From Bradyrhizobium nivariense (lineage in GTDB: Bacteria; Pseudomonadota; Alphaproteobacteria; Rhizobiales; Xanthobacteraceae): a stretch of DNA of 64,000 nt. Below, in pieces: positions 1 through 8,732 of this stretch; position 1 is the stretch's first letter, and each line of letters begins with the position of its first letter. Below the pieces are notes generated by a model, which had not been told where the DNA came from, made no database searches, and saw nothing but the letters and a program-made list of their open reading frames with translations. Both the position numbers and the translations under genes were made by a program. The stretch covers positions 1-64,000 of the forward strand of contig NZ_JARVWW010000037.1 of the NCBI RefSeq assembly GCF_029846715.1, read 5' to 3'.

Positions 1-78
1 ATGTACGAAAACAGGCCGCCCTGGTCCTTAAACCTGCCGCGCATGATCGCCTCTGCCGATTCGAGATGGATAAAGTGA
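1..78 (+). CDS. possible 3' end of a gene entering from the left edge
   Basis: The frame is open from the first base to a TGA at 76-78 and is followed at once by a terminator-like hairpin (86-112), as expected for the tail of a gene running in from the left. Only 25 residues are visible and no family can be recognised. The ATG at base 1 may be an internal codon. Confidence 0.25.
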   Translation: MYENRPPWSLNLPRMIASADSRWIK

Positions 79-85
79 ATCATCA

Positions 86-112
86 AGCCCCCTCCGTGGC
101 GAGGGGGTTCTT
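86..112 (+). terminator. intrinsic-terminator-like hairpin
   Basis: A 7-bp perfect stem CCCCCTC/GAGGGGG (88-94 with 101-107) closes a 6-base loop and is followed by TTCTT. It lies between a reading frame ending at 78 and the convergent small gene at 142-360. The T-tract is short, so termination strength is uncertain. Confidence 0.5.
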
Positions 113-141
113 CAGCAGACTGCTAGAAGATCAGGCGCGCT

Positions 142-360
142 TTAGAAGATCAGGCTCTTGGCCAGCGAGGCGACGCGGCTGAAGCCGTCATAAACGCCCG
201 GCTCGAAAAAGGCCGCACGCGCTAGCACGATGCCGGCGACCAGCGACCAGAACAGGCCGGTGCCAACCCGAAGCAGCAGCTTTGACCCGCGCGAGCGCGG
301 CTGGGTGTCCGTTGCGGACACCAATTGCTCGCCGAAAGGCTCAAACCCGGTGCGTTCCAT
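142..360 (-). CDS. small single-pass membrane protein, 72 aa
   Basis: Start chosen at the ATG whose complement is 358-360, because the longer upstream frame has no protein-like composition. The product begins MERTGFEPFG, has a basic stretch (RSRGSK) and then one hydrophobic segment of about 20 residues (LFWSLVAGIVLARAAFF) near residues 38-55, suggesting a small inner-membrane protein with a cytoplasmic N-terminus. It contains no catalytic motif and I do not recognise a family. Convergent with whatever ends at base 78. Confidence 0.55.
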   Translation of the reverse strand: MERTGFEPFGEQLVSATDTQPRSRGSKLLLRVGTGLFWSLVAGIVLARAAFFEPGVYDGFSRVASLAKSLIF

Positions 361-611
361 AGCGGTCAATCCATCAATTTCTGGCAGAAATGTCGTCGTT
401 TCGGCCCCAAACAGCAATGGAAGCGATTGGCTTTTTTGCCTCCCGGAGGGGAAACTCCTTCCGCCGGAGGGACCCGGAGCAATAGTTTTCTTCTTCCGGC
501 CTATTTGGGCACCGGCGCCCCCGGCTATAGCGCCAGACAGCGGCGGCGGATGCTCCGGCAATGCATGGACCCGCTATTTCTGCCAGCGCGAGGAGCTGCT
601 CGGAGTTGCAG

Positions 612-1232
612 CTACCGCCCGCGCCGCCGAGAGCTGACCTCGAAACCGGGTCTCCCCTCGGGGGCCGCCCACCCCTGGACACTAACATCCGCCAGCGCCT
701 CGAATATAGCCGCTGTGCGTTCCAGCCGGGCGATCGTACGTGCGCCTTCGAGGGCAGCTACCAATGCGGCTGCGGTAGAAGATGCGCGCGCGGAAGTGAA
801 ACCGCACCCCCTAAAATGCTCCGCAACTATCTCGGTTGAATCAACAAATCCGCGCGCTACCCGTTTGGTCAGATCAGCGTCGAGTGCAGGAAGCTCATTC
901 GCCAGATTTTGCATGAGACATCCATACTGGAAATCAGAGGCGACCATTTCGGCCGCGAACGTGCCGAAAATCTGACGAACAAAACTCAGGGCATCACCCG
1001 TCGTATTCGCCGAGATATCCCGCAATACAGCAATTCTACTCGTAACGTAATGATCGATTGCTTCTTCTGCGAGCTGTGCCTTACCGCGCGGAAAATGAAA
1101 ATAGAACGATCCTTTAGGCGAGCCGCTTTCTTCAATGATCTGGTTCAATCCCGTCGCAGTGTAGCCTTGGATGCGAAACAGTCGCTCGGCAGTGGCAATC
1201 GCGCGATCGCGGGCGTCAGTCTTACGGGGCAT
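612..1232 (-). CDS. TetR/AcrR-family transcriptional repressor (LmrA/YxaF-like)
   Basis: 206 aa starting MPRKTDARDRAI; the earlier in-frame start at 1280 would lie inside the operator and is rejected. The N-terminal helix-turn-helix is clear (about residues 8-55, with ATGLNQIIEESGSPKGSFYFHF, the LmrA/YxaF style of TetR N-domain), followed by the all-helical ligand domain. It is divergent from the epoxide-hydrolase-like gene at 1453, and a perfect palindrome lies between them, so autoregulation and control of the hydrolase by a small hydrophobic ligand are the likely roles (inference). The family is sure, the ligand unknown. Confidence 0.88.
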   Translation of the reverse strand: MPRKTDARDRAIATAERLFRIQGYTATGLNQIIEESGSPKGSFYFHFPRGKAQLAEEAIDHYVTSRIAVLRDISANTTGDALSFVRQIFGTFAAEMVASDFQYGCLMQNLANELPALDADLTKRVARGFVDSTEIVAEHFRGCGFTSARASSTAAALVAALEGARTIARLERTAAIFEALADVSVQGWAAPEGRPGFEVSSRRRGR

Positions 1233-1264
1233 CCCGTAAGCATACCACGCCTGGCTTGACACGG

Positions 1265-1299
1265 CTATGGTGATCGCCATACTATGGCGATCACCATAG
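1265..1299. promoter_or_regulatory. 35-bp perfect palindrome, TetR operator
   Basis: Two 17-base arms (1265-1281 and 1283-1299) are exact reverse complements around one central base. Each arm itself contains an imperfect dyad (ATGGTGATCGCCAT and ATGGCGATCACCAT), so the site could hold two repressor dimers, as seen for QacR-type TetR proteins. It lies 33 bases upstream of the TetR start and about 150 bases upstream of the divergent hydrolase. Confidence 0.85.
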
Positions 1300-1452
1300 T
1301 AAATGTGTCCCGCCGTATCACCGTTATCAAATCATAATCCAGAAGTTGCACACAGGCGTGTGCCGCTCCCCCAGATTGCTGCGCAGGAAATACTCAAATG
1401 AGCTCGAGCAACTTCGATTTCGGCAATTGTTCTAGCGAACGGGATCACTGAG

Positions 1453-2484
1453 ATGGCCTCTAGAACCTGCTCGATGATGCTTTTAGGAGCTGCCATGTTC
1501 ACTGCGATGTTCACTCGCGTTGTTTCCGGGGAGACTTCAAGCGATGCCATCTGGCACAATAAAATCCCTGTCGCTTTGAGTGAGCCTGCCGTTGATATCG
1601 ATAAGGATCCGAACCTTCTGCACAAGTATGCGGACAATGCGGGAACGAAAATCCACTACGTCACAATGGGATCCAATCAGAAACCGCTTATGGTGTTCGT
1701 GCACGGATTTCCCGACTTTTGGTATTCTTGGCGAAATCAGATCCAGGCATTTTCAGCAAATTATCAGGTGGTCGCTCTTGATCTGCGCGGGTACGATTTG
1801 AGCGATCGGCCAGAAGGTGTCGAGAACTATAAGTTTCCGGTTCTCCTTGATGACATCCGTGCCGTGATCAATGCAGAGGGAAACGGTCGCATGGCCATCC
1901 TGATTGGGCACGACTGGGGCGCCGCTTTGTCGTGGCTATTCACCGGGCAAAATCCGGATCTGATCGAAAGACTTGTAGTCATCAGCGTTCCTCATCCTGG
2001 CGCCATCACGAGGGAATTGCTCCCTTGGAACCATCCTATCGCGCAGGCTAAGGCCAGCGCCTACGCCACACGGTTCTTCGCTCAAGGCAAAGGCGACAAT
2101 TTGACTGCGCAAGATTTGGCATACTGGGTTGTAGATCCACAAGTTAAGAGTCGATACATCCAGGCTTTCGCGAAATCTTCCATCTTGTCCATGATGAGTT
2201 ATTACAAAGCCAACTACGCGTTCTCTCAGCTTGCGCTCAATCTTTTCGATCCAACCATGAAGAAACTCTACGGTGCCGTGATCAAATGCCCGGTCTTGCA
2301 TGTGCACGGAATCGAGGAGAGCCACGCTTTGCTAAGCACTATTGATTTGGAAAAGTCATGGATTGAAAATCCCGACAATCTCACGGTCAAAATCGTGCCT
2401 GGAGTTGGCCACTTCATTCAGCATGAAGTGCCGGACTACCTTAATCAGACGATTGCCTCCTGGTTGAAAGATTTAGGAAGCTGA
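1453..2484 (+). CDS. exported alpha/beta-hydrolase, epoxide-hydrolase-like
   Basis: 343 aa with an N-terminal signal-like hydrophobic stretch (residues about 7-25) followed by an alpha/beta-hydrolase fold. The oxyanion motif HGFPDFWYSW and the nucleophile elbow GHDWG (Asp154) are those of epoxide hydrolases and haloacetate dehalogenases rather than Ser esterases; the catalytic His is in GVGHFIQHE (His320). The cap domain is rich in Tyr/Trp. Epoxide hydrolases normally supply two cap tyrosines, which I could not assign with certainty. Codon use is visibly more AT-rich than in the neighbours, consistent with acquisition. It is probably controlled by the adjacent TetR protein. Confidence 0.85.
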   Translation: MASRTCSMMLLGAAMFTAMFTRVVSGETSSDAIWHNKIPVALSEPAVDIDKDPNLLHKYADNAGTKIHYVTMGSNQKPLMVFVHGFPDFWYSWRNQIQAFSANYQVVALDLRGYDLSDRPEGVENYKFPVLLDDIRAVINAEGNGRMAILIGHDWGAALSWLFTGQNPDLIERLVVISVPHPGAITRELLPWNHPIAQAKASAYATRFFAQGKGDNLTAQDLAYWVVDPQVKSRYIQAFAKSSILSMMSYYKANYAFSQLALNLFDPTMKKLYGAVIKCPVLHVHGIEESHALLSTIDLEKSWIENPDNLTVKIVPGVGHFIQHEVPDYLNQTIASWLKDLGS

Positions 2485-2576
2485 GCCCGATCTTGCGGTG
2501 GCGGAGAGTCAATGGCCGCTAATGTGAAGGTTTTCGGAGCGAGCGCGACGAGCCGTTTTGCGGGATTGTGATACGG

Positions 2577-2741
2577 TCATGAGGTATCGATCCTGATGAC
2601 GGTTGTTGGGCCTGTCGGCCGATACCGTGGCGTGGCACCGCGCTTGAACACCTCGATGATGATCATGCGACCGCCGCAGCATGGACAAGTCGACTTGCTG
2701 TGATCGACGGCGGCACCGGTGGGCTGGCCTTCAGGTTTTGA
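2577..2741 (-). pseudogene. C-terminal remnant of an IS91/IS801-type transposase
   Basis: Read on the minus strand, the last ~45 codons before the stop at 2577 contain a CPCCGGRMIIIEVF zinc-knuckle-like motif and end in IRIDTS, a tail I associate with IS91-group (Y2) transposases. The catalytic region is absent: upstream the frame runs directly into an unrelated oppositely oriented gene fragment. It is therefore a dead relic marking a past insertion or rearrangement. The boundary at 2741 is approximate. Confidence 0.6.
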
Positions 2742-2966
2742 AACGGCGAGCAGTTCGCGCGCTTGGGCGATGTTGGCCCCGCGCGCGCCGAGCATGACCG
2801 CATCATCGACGAAGCCGAGGCGCTCGGCGTGTTCAGCGTTCCCACCACGGTGTTCAACGGCGAGCTGTGCTGGGGCAGCGACCGCATCGACATGCTGGTC
2901 GAGCGCATCGAGAAGCCCGAGACGATCGAGGCCGCGCTCGGCAGCCGCCACCGCAAGCCGGCGTAG
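2742..2966 (+). pseudogene. 3' fragment of a DsbA-fold / 2-hydroxychromene-2-carboxylate isomerase-like gene
   Basis: The frame encodes about 74 C-terminal residues including GVFSVPTTVFNGELCWGSDR, the cis-Pro (SVPT) and the tail typical of the DsbA-like HCCA isomerase family, which is normally about 200 aa. A stop precedes it at about 2739 and no start or N-terminal thioredoxin half remains. The missing part is replaced by the IS91-type remnant, which suggests the element truncated the gene. Confidence 0.6.
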
Positions 2967-2980
2967 GCTCTACATTATTT

Positions 2981-3029
2981 GAGCATGATCTTTTCGGAAA
3001 ACCGCCGCGCACTTTTCCGGATCATGCTC
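2981..3029. repeat. palindromic intergenic repeat, copy 1
   Basis: Arms GAGCATGATC (2981-2990) and GATCATGCTC (3020-3029), with TTCGGAAAA/TTTTCCGG inside, form a long hairpin. Two further copies are at 43211-43259 and 45282-45330. It touches the stop codon of alanine dehydrogenase and may serve as its 3' hairpin. Confidence 0.85.
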
Positions 3030-4144
3030 TAGGCCGCCAGCCCGCTCTCCACCGGCGCAAACTCCAGCCCGAGGCTTTCCGCCACCGCCTTGTTGGTGAT
3101 GCGGCCGCGATGCACGTTCAGCCCATTGCGTAGGTGCGGATTTTCCAGCACAGCGGCAAAACCCTTGCTCGCAAGCGACAGGCCGAACGGCAGCGTCGTG
3201 TTGTTCAGCGCCTGGCTCGACGTCACCGGCACCGCGCCCGGCATGTTGGCGACGCAATAATGCACGACGCCGTCGACCTCGTAGGTCGGATCGGTGTGCG
3301 TGGTCGGATGCGAGGTCTCGAAGCAGCCGCCCTGGTCGATGGCGACGTCGACGAGTACCGCACCCGGCCGCATCGATTTCAGCATCGTACGCGTGACGAG
3401 CTTTGGCGCGCTTGCGCCGGGCACCAGCACCGCGCCGATCACGACGTCGGCAGCGAACACCTCCTCCTCGACCGCCTCGATGGTCGAAAAGCGGGTGCGC
3501 ACCCGGCCGAGAAAGACATCATCCAGTTGGCGCAGACGAGGAATCGAGCGGTCGATCACCGTGACTTCGGCGCCGAGGCCAGCGGCCATGCGCGCGGCCT
3601 GCGTTCCCACCACGCCGCCGCCGAGCACGACGACCCGCGCCGGCTGCACGCCGGGAACACCGCCCAGCAGCAGCCCGCGGCCGCCGGCGGAGCGCTTGAG
3701 CGCGGCGCCGGCGGCCTCGATGGCGAGGCGGCCGGCGACTTCGCTCATCGGCGCAAGCAGGGGGAGGTGACCGGCCGCGTCGGTGACGGTTTCGTAGGCG
3801 ATCGCAGTACAGCCGGAGGCGAGCAGACCCCTGGCCTGCTCGGGATCCGGCGCAAGATGGAGGTAGGTAAACAGGATCTGGCTTTCGCGAAGCTGGGCCC
3901 ATTCGCTCTTCTGCGGCTCCTTGACCTTCACGATCATGTCGGACGTCGCGAAGATGTCGCGGGCACTCTCGGCAATGGTGGCCCCTGCCCGCCGGTACAC
4001 TTCGTCGGACGCGCCGATACCGCCGCCCGCGCCGGTCTCGACCGTCACCTCGTGCCCGGCAGCGATATATTCGCGGACCGCGCCCGGGGTGAGCCCGACG
4101 CGATATTCCTGCACCTTGATCTCCTTGGGCACTCCGACGCGCAT
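3029..4144 (-). CDS. ald: alanine dehydrogenase
   Basis: 371 aa, the normal length for NAD-dependent L-alanine dehydrogenase (L-alanine + NAD+ + H2O to pyruvate + NH4+ + NADH). The N-terminus MRVGVPKEIKVQEYRVG is the family signature. The substrate-binding Lys in IVKVKEPQ and the catalytic His in LFTYLHLAPD are present. A Rossmann motif follows (VVVLGGGVVGTQAARMA, about residues 170-187). It is divergent from an Lrp/AsnC regulator at 4279, the usual ald/aldR arrangement, so induction by alanine is likely. A palindromic repeat abuts the stop codon. Confidence 0.96.
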   Translation of the reverse strand: MRVGVPKEIKVQEYRVGLTPGAVREYIAAGHEVTVETGAGGGIGASDEVYRRAGATIAESARDIFATSDMIVKVKEPQKSEWAQLRESQILFTYLHLAPDPEQARGLLASGCTAIAYETVTDAAGHLPLLAPMSEVAGRLAIEAAGAALKRSAGGRGLLLGGVPGVQPARVVVLGGGVVGTQAARMAAGLGAEVTVIDRSIPRLRQLDDVFLGRVRTRFSTIEAVEEEVFAADVVIGAVLVPGASAPKLVTRTMLKSMRPGAVLVDVAIDQGGCFETSHPTTHTDPTYEVDGVVHYCVANMPGAVPVTSSQALNNTTLPFGLSLASKGFAAVLENPHLRNGLNVHRGRITNKAVAESLGLEFAPVESGLAA

Positions 4145-4278
4145 CCCGGGTCTCCTTTTGATTCACCTCGTGATCGTAGCGACGTGCCCGGTTTGGTTTC
4201 GTGCAAATATCCGCTAGCTTTGGCCTCCCCGCGCCGGCTTCCGGCGCGCAAACGCCCTTTCACGCTGGAAACGAAACC

Positions 4279-4758
4279 TTGGCCCTCGACCGGAAAGATC
4301 TCGCCATCCTCGCGGAACTCACGACCAATGCGCGGGCCAGCCACACCGAGCTCGCCAACAAGGTCGGGCTGTCAAGCACCGCGCTGGCACGGCGGCAGAA
4401 GGCGCTGGAGGATGACGGCTACATCCAGGCCTACCAGGCCGCGCTCGATCTGACGCAGTTTGGCCTCACCACCACGGTGCTGGTCCGCATCGCGCTGGAA
4501 AGCCAGAGCGACGACGCGCTGAAGGCGTTCGAGGCGGAAGTGGTGAAATGCCCGTCCGTCGTGCGCTGCTTCCTGATGTCGGGGACCGACGACTACATCC
4601 TGATCGTACTGGCCCGCGACATCCAGGATTTCGAGCGCATCCATCGCACCGAACTGTCGCGCCTGCCGCGAGTGGCCCGGGTGCAATCGAGCTTCGCGCT
4701 GCGCGAGGTCATCAACCGCGCGGTGCCGATTGTGGTGTTCGGCGAAGCGAAGCGCTAA
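4279..4758 (+). CDS. Lrp/AsnC-family regulator (AldR-like)
   Basis: 159 aa from a TTG start at 4279, chosen because the product then begins LALDRKDLAILAEL, the standard N-terminus of the family, with a GGAAAC ribosome site just upstream; the frame before it has no Lrp-like sequence. The N-terminal HTH covers about residues 5-55 (TELANKVGLSSTALARRQKALE) and the RAM effector-binding domain residues 65-145. It is divergent from ald with about 134 bases between them, so it most likely senses alanine and controls alanine catabolism. Confidence 0.9.
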   Translation: MALDRKDLAILAELTTNARASHTELANKVGLSSTALARRQKALEDDGYIQAYQAALDLTQFGLTTTVLVRIALESQSDDALKAFEAEVVKCPSVVRCFLMSGTDDYILIVLARDIQDFERIHRTELSRLPRVARVQSSFALREVINRAVPIVVFGEAKR

Positions 4759-4913
4759 CCGCGGCCTCTCGGAAAGGCGAACTGCCGGCAAGGAACCAAC
4801 CGGCCGGTGGTCCGTTGGGCGCTATTGGCCGGCGGAGGCGGCGTGGCCCCCCGCGTCAACGGGACTTCGACAGGGCTGACGTCCGGCACGGTCGCCGTCG
4901 CAGGGAGCAGGAC

Positions 4914-5405
4914 ATGGGCAATGTCGCGCATCAGATTCCCGAACGCATTCCGATCCATCTTGTCGTCAATGGCGTCAGTCACACGCTCGATCTCGTGCCC
5001 TGGACCACGTTGCTCGACGCCTTGCGGGATCATCTTGCGCTGAGCGGCACCAAGAAGGGGTGCGATCATGGTCAATGCGGCGCCTGCACGGTGCTGGTGG
5101 ACGGCCGGCGCGTCAATTCCTGCCTTACGCTCGCCGTCATGAAGGACGGCGCGGAGATCACGACCGTCGAAGGTCTTGCCAAGGACGGCACGCTGCATCC
5201 CCTGCAACAGGCTTTCATCGACCGTGACGCCTTCCAATGCGGCTACTGCACGCCGGGACAGATATGTTCGGCGGCCGGACTGCTCGTCGAAGGCCGTGCC
5301 CGGGATGCCGACGAGATCCGGGAGCTGATGAGCGGAAACCTCTGCCGTTGCGGCGCCTATCCGAACATCGTCGCCGCCATCCAGCAGGCAATGGGCCAGC
5401 CATGA
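4914..5405 (+). CDS. [2Fe-2S] subunit of a PaoABC-type molybdenum aldehyde oxidoreductase
   Basis: 163 aa. The plant-type ferredoxin motif GCDHGQCGACTVLVDG and the second [2Fe-2S] motif (CGYCTPGQ ... GNLCRCGAY) identify the small iron-sulfur chain of the xanthine oxidase family. Start at 4914 has a good AGGGAGCAGG ribosome site. E. coli PaoA carries a twin-arginine leader, whereas this protein starts MGNVAHQIPE with none, so a cytoplasmic complex is suggested. First gene of a three-gene operon; its stop overlaps the next start by 4 bases. Confidence 0.93.
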   Translation: MGNVAHQIPERIPIHLVVNGVSHTLDLVPWTTLLDALRDHLALSGTKKGCDHGQCGACTVLVDGRRVNSCLTLAVMKDGAEITTVEGLAKDGTLHPLQQAFIDRDAFQCGYCTPGQICSAAGLLVEGRARDADEIRELMSGNLCRCGAYPNIVAAIQQAMGQP

Positions 5406-6418
5406 ACAACTTCCAGTACGCCCGAGCCACGGACGTCGCCGATGCGATCCGCCTGCTCACCGCCGACCCCGGCGCCAAACTGATTGCCGGCGGCACCAAT
5501 CTGATCGACCTGATGAAAGAGAATGTCGAGCGCCCCTCCCGGCTGATCGACATTTCCCGCCTGCCGCTCCGCAAGGTCGAGGAGACGGCCGACGGGTCCT
5601 TGCGCATCGGCGGCTTGGTGCCGAACGCGGATCTCGCCTACCATCCCCTGATCGAGCAGCGCTATCCCCTGCTCGCCAGCGCCATACTGGCCGGCGCCTC
5701 GGCGCAACTGCGCAACATGGCGTCGGTCGGAGGCAATCTGATGCAGCGAACGCGCTGCGCCTATTTCTATGACACGGCCACGCCCTGCAACAAGCGAAAT
5801 CCGGGCAGCGGCTGCTCGGCGATCGACGGCCTCAACCGCAACCATGCGATCCTGGGTACGAGCGCAGCCTGCATCGCGACCAACCCATCCGACATGAGCG
5901 TGGCGCTTGCCGCGCTCGAGGCGCTCGTGCACATCGCGGGTCCATCCGGCGAACGCACCATCGCGCTGATCGATTTCCATCGGCTCCCCGGCGACACGCC
6001 TCATGTCGATACCAATCTCGGTCCCAGCGAGATCATCACGGGGATTGAGCTGCCGCCGCGCGGCTTTGCTCAAAACTACAGCTATCTGAAAATTCGCGAC
6101 CGGATGTCCTATGCTTTTGCTCTGATCTCGGTCGCCGCCGCACTCGAATTGGAGGGCAACGCAATCAGCGGGGCGCGCGTGGCGCTCGGCGGCGTGGCTC
6201 ACAAGCCCTGGCGCAGCCTCGAAGTCGAAGCGACGCTGCGCGGCCAGGCCGCGACGCCCGATCATTTCTCGCGCGCCGCGGATCTCTTGCTCCAGGGAGC
6301 AACGACCCGCTCACATAACGGCTTCAAGGTCGAGCTCGCGCGCCGCGCCATCGTGCGGACGCTGACGCAGGCGGCGAATGCCACGCCGCAATCCCAGGCC
6401 CACAAGAAGATCGCGTGA
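5402..6418 (+). CDS. FAD-binding subunit of the aldehyde oxidoreductase (PaoB/YagS-like)
   Basis: 338 aa. FAD-binding motifs of the family are present (AGGTNLIDLM near residue 30 and NMASVGGNL near 110). A cysteine cluster beginning RCAYFYDTATPC and ending GSGC (about residues 119-143) matches the extra [4Fe-4S]-binding insertion that distinguishes PaoB from ordinary xanthine dehydrogenase medium chains. It transfers electrons between the [2Fe-2S] chain and FAD. The start overlaps the previous stop as ATGA, indicating translational coupling. Confidence 0.93.
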   Translation: MNNFQYARATDVADAIRLLTADPGAKLIAGGTNLIDLMKENVERPSRLIDISRLPLRKVEETADGSLRIGGLVPNADLAYHPLIEQRYPLLASAILAGASAQLRNMASVGGNLMQRTRCAYFYDTATPCNKRNPGSGCSAIDGLNRNHAILGTSAACIATNPSDMSVALAALEALVHIAGPSGERTIALIDFHRLPGDTPHVDTNLGPSEIITGIELPPRGFAQNYSYLKIRDRMSYAFALISVAAALELEGNAISGARVALGGVAHKPWRSLEVEATLRGQAATPDHFSRAADLLLQGATTRSHNGFKVELARRAIVRTLTQAANATPQSQAHKKIA

Positions 6419-6425
6419 GGGACCG

Positions 6426-8630
6426 ATGAACGCCTATATCGGAACGCCAACGTCGCGTGTCGACGGCCGGGCCAAGGTCACCGGGGCCGCCAAATACGCC
6501 GGCGAATTCCCGGCCGACGGGCTCCTCCATGGCTTCGTCGTCGAGGCCACCATTCCATGCGGGCGCATTGCCCGCCTCGACGTCAGTGCGGCGCTGCAGG
6601 TCAAGGGCGTGCTCGACGTGCTAACACATGCGAACCGTCCGCCGCTCGCCGACAAGGATGAGGCGTGGAAGGACGAGGTGGCGCCCGAGAAAGGCTCGCC
6701 TTTCCGTCCGCTTTATGATGACACGATCAAGTTCAACGGCCAGCCGATCGCGCTGGTCGTGGCGGAGGACTGGGAAACCGCGAAATTCGCGGCCACGCTC
6801 GTGCGGGTCGAGTATGAGCAGCGCGGCTTTGCGACCGACCTCGAAGGCGAGCGCAGCAAAGCCGCCGAAATGGACGAACCACGCGAGCCATGCGGCGACG
6901 CCGCAGCGGCTCTTGCCCGAGCTGATGTGCGCCACGAGGCGGACTACGTGATAGCGACCGAGCATCACAACCCGATGGAGCTCTATGCGACCACGGCGGT
7001 CTGGGAGAGCAATGGCAAGCTCACGATCTACGACAAGACCCAAGGCGTCCAGAACGTCCACAAATTTCTCTGCGGCGTGTTCGACAGGAAGCCGGATGAC
7101 ATTCGCGTGGTCTCGCCTTACGTCGGTGGCGCCTTCGGCTCCGGCTTGCGGCCGCAATACCAGGTCGTGCTGGCAACGCTTGGCGCGCTCGCGCTGAAGC
7201 GGTCCGTTCGCGTCGTGCTGACGCGGCAGCAGATGTACGGGCTCGGCTACCGGCCGATGACCATCGAGCGCATCGCGCTCGGCGCAAAATCCGACGGTAC
7301 ACTCGACGCGGTCACGCACGAGGCCATTGCCGTCACCTCGCGCTACGAGGATTTTGCACGCAACGATACCGGCTGGGCCGAACAGCTCTACAGCAGCCCG
7401 AACAGCCGCTTCTCTCACAAGCTGGTGCATCTCGACGTCTCCACGCCCTGCGACATGCGCGCACCGGGCGCCGCCTCCGGCGTTTGCGCGCTCGAATGCG
7501 CGATGGACGAGCTCGCCGTCGCCCTTAAGCTCGATCCGATCGAACTGCGGCTGAAGTGCTACTCGGATCGCGATCAAAGCGAAAATCTGCCCTATACCAG
7601 CAAGCAGTTGCGCGAATGCTACGCGCGCGGCGCGGACGCCTTCGGCTGGAGCAGACGCAATCCTGTGCCGCGCTCGATGCGCGATGGCAAGGAGCTGGTC
7701 GGCTGGGGCATGGCGACCGGCGTGTGGGAAGCGTTGCAGATGCCGGTCGCGGTGCGCATCGTGCTGACGTCGAACGGACATGCCGAAGTATCCTGCGCCG
7801 CCTCCGACATCGGCACCGGCACCTACACCATCGTGGCGCAAGTCGCGGCCGATGCGCTTGGTCTGCCGATCGAGAACATCAGCGTCCGGCTTGCCGATTC
7901 CACCCTGCCGCAGGCGCCGGTCGAAGGCGGCTCCTGGATGGCCGCCTCAAGCGCACATGCGGTGCTCGCAGCCGCTCAGGAGGTGCGCAAGGAACTGTTA
8001 CGCCTGGCCAAGAAAATGCGTGGCTCGCCACTCGGCGATGCCGAGGCGGCCGATACGGTCCTGATCGACGGCAGCATTGCCAGGAACAGTGACAACAGCC
8101 GCGCGGTCTCGATCGCCGACGCGATGCGCCATGGCAACGTCGAACGCATCGAGAAGGAAAAGCTCAACCAGTTCGGTGAGGACAAGAAGCACGCGCGCAA
8201 TACCCATTCCGCGGTATTCGCCGAGGTGAAGGTGGACGAGCAGCTCGGCGTCGTCCGCGTGACCCGGGTGGTCAGTGCAATCGCGGCCGGGCGGATCCTG
8301 AACACCAAGACCGGCCGCAGCCAGATCATGGGCGGCGTGGTCTGGGGGATCGGGATGGCCCTGCACGAGGAGACGGTGATGGATCACCGCTTCGGCCGGA
8401 TCATGAACGCGAACATCGCCGAGTACCACATTCCCGTGAATGCCGATGTTCACGACATCGACGTGATCTTCGTCGACGAGCCGGACGCGCACATCAACGC
8501 GCTTGGCGTCAAGGGACTCGGCGAGATCGGGATCGTCGGCGTCCCGGCGGCGATCGCAAACGCCGTCTATCACGCCACCGGCAAACGCATCCGCCGCTTC
8601 CCGATCACATTGGACAAGCTCCTGGACTGA
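6426..8630 (+). CDS. molybdopterin-binding catalytic subunit (PaoC/YagR-like)
   Basis: 734 aa large subunit of the xanthine oxidase family, which hydroxylates an aldehyde, or less likely a purine or aromatic acid, at the Mo-cofactor. Molybdopterin-binding segments are visible (GGAFGSGLRPQYQ around residue 237, then the APGAASG and GSWMAAS regions), and the active-site Glu lies in VKGLGEIGIVGVP near the C-terminus. It sits 7 bases after the FAD subunit. No PaoD/XdhC-type maturation factor is encoded in the window. The substrate cannot be read from sequence; a broad aldehyde substrate is the conservative guess. Confidence 0.92.
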   Translation: MNAYIGTPTSRVDGRAKVTGAAKYAGEFPADGLLHGFVVEATIPCGRIARLDVSAALQVKGVLDVLTHANRPPLADKDEAWKDEVAPEKGSPFRPLYDDTIKFNGQPIALVVAEDWETAKFAATLVRVEYEQRGFATDLEGERSKAAEMDEPREPCGDAAAALARADVRHEADYVIATEHHNPMELYATTAVWESNGKLTIYDKTQGVQNVHKFLCGVFDRKPDDIRVVSPYVGGAFGSGLRPQYQVVLATLGALALKRSVRVVLTRQQMYGLGYRPMTIERIALGAKSDGTLDAVTHEAIAVTSRYEDFARNDTGWAEQLYSSPNSRFSHKLVHLDVSTPCDMRAPGAASGVCALECAMDELAVALKLDPIELRLKCYSDRDQSENLPYTSKQLRECYARGADAFGWSRRNPVPRSMRDGKELVGWGMATGVWEALQMPVAVRIVLTSNGHAEVSCAASDIGTGTYTIVAQVAADALGLPIENISVRLADSTLPQAPVEGGSWMAASSAHAVLAAAQEVRKELLRLAKKMRGSPLGDAEAADTVLIDGSIARNSDNSRAVSIADAMRHGNVERIEKEKLNQFGEDKKHARNTHSAVFAEVKVDEQLGVVRVTRVVSAIAAGRILNTKTGRSQIMGGVVWGIGMALHEETVMDHRFGRIMNANIAEYHIPVNADVHDIDVIFVDEPDAHINALGVKGLGEIGIVGVPAAIANAVYHATGKRIRRFPITLDKLLD

Positions 8631-8732
8631 GCCGCCGGTCATCCGGCCCAGCCCGATCGGGATGCAGCCTCTGTCATCCAGCTGTCATCAAATGTGTCGA
8701 GACCTGTCGGTCTCGCACATTCGGGACATGAC

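Noticed and set aside
2763..2966. Reading the 67-codon frame at 2763 as an intact small gene
   Set aside because: It matches only the C-terminal third of a DsbA-fold isomerase and has an in-frame stop just upstream, with the transposase relic in place of the missing part.
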